Source of the DNA: Salinivirga cyanobacteriivorans
GTDB lineage: Bacteria; Bacteroidota; Bacteroidia; Bacteroidales; Salinivirgaceae
DNA length: 64,000 nt
Reading direction: 5' to 3'
Assembly: GCF_001443605.1 (NCBI RefSeq)
Contig: NZ_CP013118.1
Span: forward strand, 1,747,501-1,811,500
Shown here: positions 60,182 through 64,000 of the stretch, piece by piece
Layout of the letters: each line of letters opens with the position of its first letter
How positions within the stretch are numbered: position 1 is the first letter of the stretch
Translations under genes and position numbers: made by a program
Notes under the pieces: generated by a model
What the model was told of the DNA's origin: nothing
The model's input: the letters and a program-made list of their open reading frames with translations, nothing else
The model's database searches: none

Positions 60182-61077
60182 AACAATACCACACACCGGC
60201 TTTACTGCAAGCTTGTATAGACGGGCTGCAAATCGATCCGTCGGGCACTTACGTAGATGCCACGTTCGGTGGAGGGGGACATAGTGCGGCAATACTTAAA
60301 AAGCTCAATGAAGGACACCTTTTTGGTTTCGATCAGGATGATGATGCACTTAAAAATGCGCCAGAAGATGTAAAATTCACATTCGTACATCAGAACTTCC
60401 GGTTTCTAAAACACTTCATGCGTTTCTACAATGTGAACCAGCTTGACGGAATTCTGGCCGATCTGGGCGTATCTTTTCACCATTTTGATACTGCCGACCG
60501 GGGGTTTTCTTTTCGATACGATGCCAAACTCGACATGCGCATGAACCAAAGGGCAGCACTAACAGCTGAAAAGGTCATCAATGAGTATGCACAGGAAGAA
60601 CTAATGGAAATTTTCAGAACTTATGGGGAACTGCGCAACGCCCGAAAGCTCGCCCAGGTAATAATTCAGGCAAGGACCAAAGAAAGAATTGAACTAACGG
60701 GGCAACTAAAAGAACTCATTGCGCCACTGTTTCCACGAAAAGCTGAAAATAAATTTTTAGCCCGGTTTTTTCAGGCCATTCGCATTGAAGTAAACCAGGA
60801 AATACCAGCGTTAAAATCATTACTTATTGACGGTACCCGATTGCTTAAGCCCGGCGGCCGATTTGCTATTATTACGTACCATTCAATTGAAGACAGACTG
60901 GTTAAAAATTATTTCAAATCGGGTAACCTGGAGGGGCATATCAAAAAAGACTTTTACGGAAACCCGGAAGTACCTTATAAAGTAATTACACGAAACGTAA
61001 TTGTTCCAGATGAGGACGAAATAAAGCAAAACCCAAGATCAAGAAGCGCTAAACTTAGAATAGCAGAAAAGAAATAA
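60178..61077 (+). CDS. rsmH: 16S rRNA (cytosine1402-N4)-methyltransferase
   Basis: The 299-residue methyltransferase has the SAM loop YVDATFGGGGHSAAIL, then the catalytic DGILADLGVSFHHFD, RGFSFRYDAKLDMRM and the C-terminal GGRFAIITYHSIEDRLVK. It methylates C1402 in 16S rRNA together with RsmI, whose relative lies at 3919 here. It overlaps mraZ by 4 bases and ftsL by 1, as usual in the dcw cluster. Confidence 0.96.
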   Translation: MKQYHTPALLQACIDGLQIDPSGTYVDATFGGGGHSAAILKKLNEGHLFGFDQDDDALKNAPEDVKFTFVHQNFRFLKHFMRFYNVNQLDGILADLGVSFHHFDTADRGFSFRYDAKLDMRMNQRAALTAEKVINEYAQEELMEIFRTYGELRNARKLAQVIIQARTKERIELTGQLKELIAPLFPRKAENKFLARFFQAIRIEVNQEIPALKSLLIDGTRLLKPGGRFAIITYHSIEDRLVKNYFKSGNLEGHIKKDFYGNPEVPYKVITRNVIVPDEDEIKQNPRSRSAKLRIAEKK

Positions 61078-61475
61078 TGGAAGACAGGCAAGCAGAATAT
61101 CAGGAATTTGATGACTTTCAGGGCCAATCGCAAAAAAAAACAAACAGACGAAATATCCTGAAAGACATTGTTGATGGTTCAGTACTGACCAATGAATTTT
61201 TTGTGTCAAATCTGCCATTCATTTTTTTCCTGGCATTCCTGGGCATATTATACATCGGAAATAATTACCATGCTGAAAAAATGGTACGCAAGACTAAGAA
61301 ACTGGAACAGGAACTCAAAGAGTTGCAACCGGAAGCTATTGCTACCTCATCAGAACTTATGCAGCAAAGTAATCAGAGCGAAGTTGCAAGATTGCTACAA
61401 GAAAAAAACCTGGATTTAATTGAATCAAGAGAACCACCCATAAAAATTGTAGTTGACAAAAAAGCTATTGAATGA
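61077..61475 (+). CDS. ftsL: Cell division protein FtsL-like
   Basis: The 132-residue protein has a cytoplasmic part of about 45 residues, one membrane helix (FIFFLAFLGILYIGNNY) and a periplasmic heptad coil (KMVRKTKKLEQELKELQPEA). This is the FtsL plan, though sequence conservation is low in this family. Its position between rsmH and ftsI is decisive. It overlaps rsmH by 1 base and ftsI by 4. Confidence 0.85.
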   Translation: MEDRQAEYQEFDDFQGQSQKKTNRRNILKDIVDGSVLTNEFFVSNLPFIFFLAFLGILYIGNNYHAEKMVRKTKKLEQELKELQPEAIATSSELMQQSNQSEVARLLQEKNLDLIESREPPIKIVVDKKAIE

Positions 61476-63595
61476 GCATACGCGGAGAAATAATAGGTCG
61501 AATAGGCTTTGTCTACGGAGCTGTAGTGGTAATAGCGCTTATAATCATAGGTGCTATTTTAAATATCCAGTACGGGCAGGCGGAGAAGTGGCTCAAACAC
61601 GAAAAAGTAAACTTTCGTGAGCGGACCATTACCCCTACGCGTGGCGACATCAGGGCCAGAGACGGCAGGCTGCTTGCAAGCTCTGTACCCGAATATGAGA
61701 TCAGAATGGACATGGTGCCCGAGGCTTTAACTTCAGATATATTCAAAGCAAAAATTGATTCGCTTGCCTTGTCGCTATCCAAATTATTTAAAGATAAAAG
61801 TAAAGATGCCTACAAAAAGGATTTAATGGCTGCGCGCTACCGCAAGGAGCGTTATTACCTGATTCAACGCAACGTTACTTATCATCAGTTAAAACAACTG
61901 AAAGAATTCCCAATTTTCAGGAGAGGCCAATATAAAGGCGGATTAATCGTTAAATCGAAAAATGAAAGAAAAAAGCCATTCGATAAACTTGCAAGCCGAA
62001 CCATCGGATATACCTTCCCCGGAGAACGAGCCGGTGGTGTAGGAATAGAAGCTGCTTTCGACAGCGTATTATCAGGAGTTCCCGGGAAACGAATGGAACA
62101 ACGTATTGCAGGAAACTACTGGAAACCAATAAGTGATGATGCAACAAGCGACCCTGTAAACGGAATGGATGTTATCACCACCATTGACATCAATATTCAG
62201 GATGTGGCGCACAATGCACTTCTGCGTATACTTAAAAAGCATAATGCCCGGCACGGTGCCGCAGTGCTCATGGAAGTTCAAACCGGTGAAATACTGGCAA
62301 TAGCCAACTTACAGAAAGATGAAAATGATAATTATTATGAAACCTTCAACTTCTCAGTTGGAGAAAAAACTGAACCGGGAAGTACTTTCAAGTTACCGGT
62401 ACTCATGGCAGCCATTGAAGATAATTATGTAGATATAACAGATAGCATCGATACTGAAGATGGCATAGTAAATTATTACGACCACACAATAAGAGACTCA
62501 AAAAGAGGCGGATATGGAAAAATAACGGTACAGCAAGTATTTGAATACTCTTCAAATGTGGGGATGACAAAAATAATCACCCAAAATTATCAGGGGAGAG
62601 AAAAAGAATTTGTAGAGCAACTCTATGCAATGCACCTCAATGAGAAAACCGGAATTTGCATACCGGGCGAAGCAAGCCCTTACATAAAATATCCGGGTGA
62701 TAAACTCTGGTCAGGAATCTCATTACCTCAAATGTCATACGGATACGAGCTCCAGATGACACCCTTGCAAGTACTTATGTTTTATAATGCCGTAGCAAAC
62801 GGTGGAACCATGGTAAAACCCAGGCTTATAAAAGCCATTCAAAACCATGGAAAAACAGTAAAACGATTCCATCCCGATGTGATCGATAAACGCATTGCAT
62901 CACCATCAACCATAAAAAAAGCGCAAATAATGCTTGAAGGCGTTGTAGAAAATGGCACAGCCCGTAACCTCGCCAATCTTAATTTCAAAATTGCAGGTAA
63001 AACTGGGACAGCCCAAATTGCCAATAAAAAATATGGATATAAGTACCAGTCGAAAGTAAGCTACCAGGCCTCATTCGTAGGTTATTTCCCTGCTGAAAAC
63101 CCCAGATACTCATGTATCGTGGTAGTAAACGAACCTTCGAACAGCCAATACTATGGTAATGCAGTGGCAGGGCCGGTTTTCAGGGAAATTGCCGATAAAG
63201 TATATGCCACGCGCCATGAAATGCACACACCACTGGACCAGGTAGATGCCGGCATACAAGAGCTAATTCCATATTCATTATCAGGAAACAAAAACGATAT
63301 TAAGTATCTACTGAATGAATTCAACATTCCCATTGATGATAAAAGTGCAGGAACGCCATGGGTTGTGACAACAAGAACAAACGACGATGTAAAATTCCAA
63401 AACAGGCTCATCAGAAAACAAATTGTGCCAAATGTAGTGGGGATGGGCATAAAAGATGCCCTGCCATTGCTTGAAAATGCAGGCCTGCATGTCACATTTA
63501 AAGGCCATGGAATAATTACAGACCAAAGTTTAAGAGCGAATGACGTGTACCAAAAAGGACAACATATTGAGTTAACCTTATCAAATAATTTTTAG
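61472..63595 (+). CDS. ftsI: Peptidoglycan transpeptidase FtsI (PBP3) with C-terminal PASTA domain
   Basis: The 707-residue class B penicillin-binding protein has one N-terminal helix (VYGAVVVIALIIIGAILNI) and a dimerisation domain (TPTRGDIRARDGRLLASSV). The transpeptidase domain has catalytic Ser304 in GSTFK, the second motif YSSNVGM and the third AGKTGTAQIA. The last 65 residues form a PASTA domain (VPNVVGMGIKDALPLLENAG). FtsI crosslinks septal peptidoglycan with FtsW. The stop overlaps the murE start by one base. Confidence 0.95.
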   Translation: MSIRGEIIGRIGFVYGAVVVIALIIIGAILNIQYGQAEKWLKHEKVNFRERTITPTRGDIRARDGRLLASSVPEYEIRMDMVPEALTSDIFKAKIDSLALSLSKLFKDKSKDAYKKDLMAARYRKERYYLIQRNVTYHQLKQLKEFPIFRRGQYKGGLIVKSKNERKKPFDKLASRTIGYTFPGERAGGVGIEAAFDSVLSGVPGKRMEQRIAGNYWKPISDDATSDPVNGMDVITTIDINIQDVAHNALLRILKKHNARHGAAVLMEVQTGEILAIANLQKDENDNYYETFNFSVGEKTEPGSTFKLPVLMAAIEDNYVDITDSIDTEDGIVNYYDHTIRDSKRGGYGKITVQQVFEYSSNVGMTKIITQNYQGREKEFVEQLYAMHLNEKTGICIPGEASPYIKYPGDKLWSGISLPQMSYGYELQMTPLQVLMFYNAVANGGTMVKPRLIKAIQNHGKTVKRFHPDVIDKRIASPSTIKKAQIMLEGVVENGTARNLANLNFKIAGKTGTAQIANKKYGYKYQSKVSYQASFVGYFPAENPRYSCIVVVNEPSNSQYYGNAVAGPVFREIADKVYATRHEMHTPLDQVDAGIQELIPYSLSGNKNDIKYLLNEFNIPIDDKSAGTPWVVTTRTNDDVKFQNRLIRKQIVPNVVGMGIKDALPLLENAGLHVTFKGHGIITDQSLRANDVYQKGQHIELTLSNNF

Positions 63596-64000
63596 TGAAA
63601 ATATTAAGCGATATATTAAAAAAATACAAATACGACCTCGTAAACGGGAGCGAGCAAACAAGCATCTCCGGTATAGCATTTGACTCCAGAAAGGTTGAAG
63701 AAGGCACCCTGTTTGTCGCTATAAAAGGCGCCGAAAATGACGGACACAAGTTCATAAACAATGCTATTAAAGCTGGAGCAACTGCAATTATATGCGAAGA
63801 TACTTCCGGAATCGAAGCAAAAAACGCCACTGTCATAAGCGTACAAAACAGCCGTGACGCCCTGGCATGGGTGGCTGCTGCCTGGTACAACTACCCATCA
63901 GATACAATGAAAGTCATTGGGATTACGGGAACAAATGGAAAAACCACGACTGCAACAATGCTTTATAATGTATTTCGTGAATTGGGATATCCATGCGGAC
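63595..64000 (+). CDS. murE: UDP-N-acetylmuramyl-tripeptide synthetase MurE (cut by window edge)
   Basis: The frame starts at the GTG at 63595, sharing one base with the ftsI stop (TAGTG). It begins KILSDILKKYKYDLVNGSEQ, then SGIAFDSRKVEEGTLFVAIK and KVIGITGTNGKTTTATML, the Mur ligase P-loop. MurE adds the third amino acid of the peptidoglycan stem peptide. About 135 of some 480-490 residues are in the window and the frame is open at the edge. A GTG start is used because no ATG lies near the conserved beginning. Confidence 0.93.
   Translation, partial: MKILSDILKKYKYDLVNGSEQTSISGIAFDSRKVEEGTLFVAIKGAENDGHKFINNAIKAGATAIICEDTSGIEAKNATVISVQNSRDALAWVAAAWYNYPSDTMKVIGITGTNGKTTTATMLYNVFRELGYPCG

Overview
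The window looks like a chromosomal piece of a free-living Bacteroidota bacterium (Bacteroidales/Marinilabiliales-like), inferred from its gene families. These include a NamZ-type (DUF1343) muramidase, a carboxypeptidase-regulatory plus DUF5686 outer-membrane protein, a GlsA/GlsB-like glycine-lipid pair, lipoproteins whose Cys is followed by S-D-D-D, a MraZ-headed dcw cluster, and a promoter of the TTG-N20-TAnnTTTG type. Base composition is AT-rich by eye, apart from a visibly GC-richer stretch at about 42.3-48.65 kb. No taxonomic marker long enough for a species call is present.

Layout. 0-8 kb: an ECF-like sigma factor with a membrane-anchored tail, a laccase-domain protein (PgeF), a PhnP-like MBL hydrolase, an SBF-like transporter, an RsmI-like methylase, adenosine deaminase, a pterin dehydratase and two glycosyltransferases. 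8-31.2 kb: mostly housekeeping, with ABC-F, ValS, an aminotransferase, two surface-type lipoproteins, NamZ, a LolC/E-like permease, LptB plus a DUF5686 protein, SppA, FolK, Upp, an overlapping FemAB-like/NodB-like/GNAT trio, RadC, and rpsT between two tRNA-Glu genes. 31.5-33.8 kb: a membrane-embedded spermidine-synthase-like protein whose start looks frameshifted.

33.9-42.3 kb is an insertion hotspot. An IS4-family element with a 9-bp target duplication splits a lipoprotein pseudogene, and an intact paralogue lies just downstream. A RAYT (REP-associated tyrosine transposase) gene sits among its likely REP hairpins and is itself cut in two by a 309-bp unit made almost entirely of a GIY-YIG nuclease gene between 13-bp inverted repeats. 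A secreted-protein gene is broken by an IS3 element and, near its 3' end, by an IS1595 element with an 8-bp target duplication.

42.3-49.1 kb is a DNA-damage/mutagenesis-type module: a short DnaE polymerase, a DinB polymerase with a clamp motif, and a LexA-like S24 repressor preceded by two identical 17-bp inverted repeats. The genes are separated by families of hairpin-rich repeats that also flank a small four-helix-bundle gene. An IS200-like transposase follows. 49.1-59.5 kb: a PAS histidine kinase, an FAD disulfide-reductase-like enzyme, an NTF2-like protein, SfsA, a lipoprotein, an MFS transporter, a KAS III-like enzyme and the GlsA/GlsB pair. 59.6-64 kb: the dcw cluster mraZ-rsmH-ftsL-ftsI-murE, preceded by a four-repeat MraZ operator. 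The window cuts through the first gene (minus strand) and murE (plus strand).

The strongest candidate for something undescribed is the tiny GIY-YIG unit at 36891-37199. The hairpin repeats around the polymerase genes and the paired operator of the LexA-like gene are next. All family calls were made by reading motifs; no database search was run.
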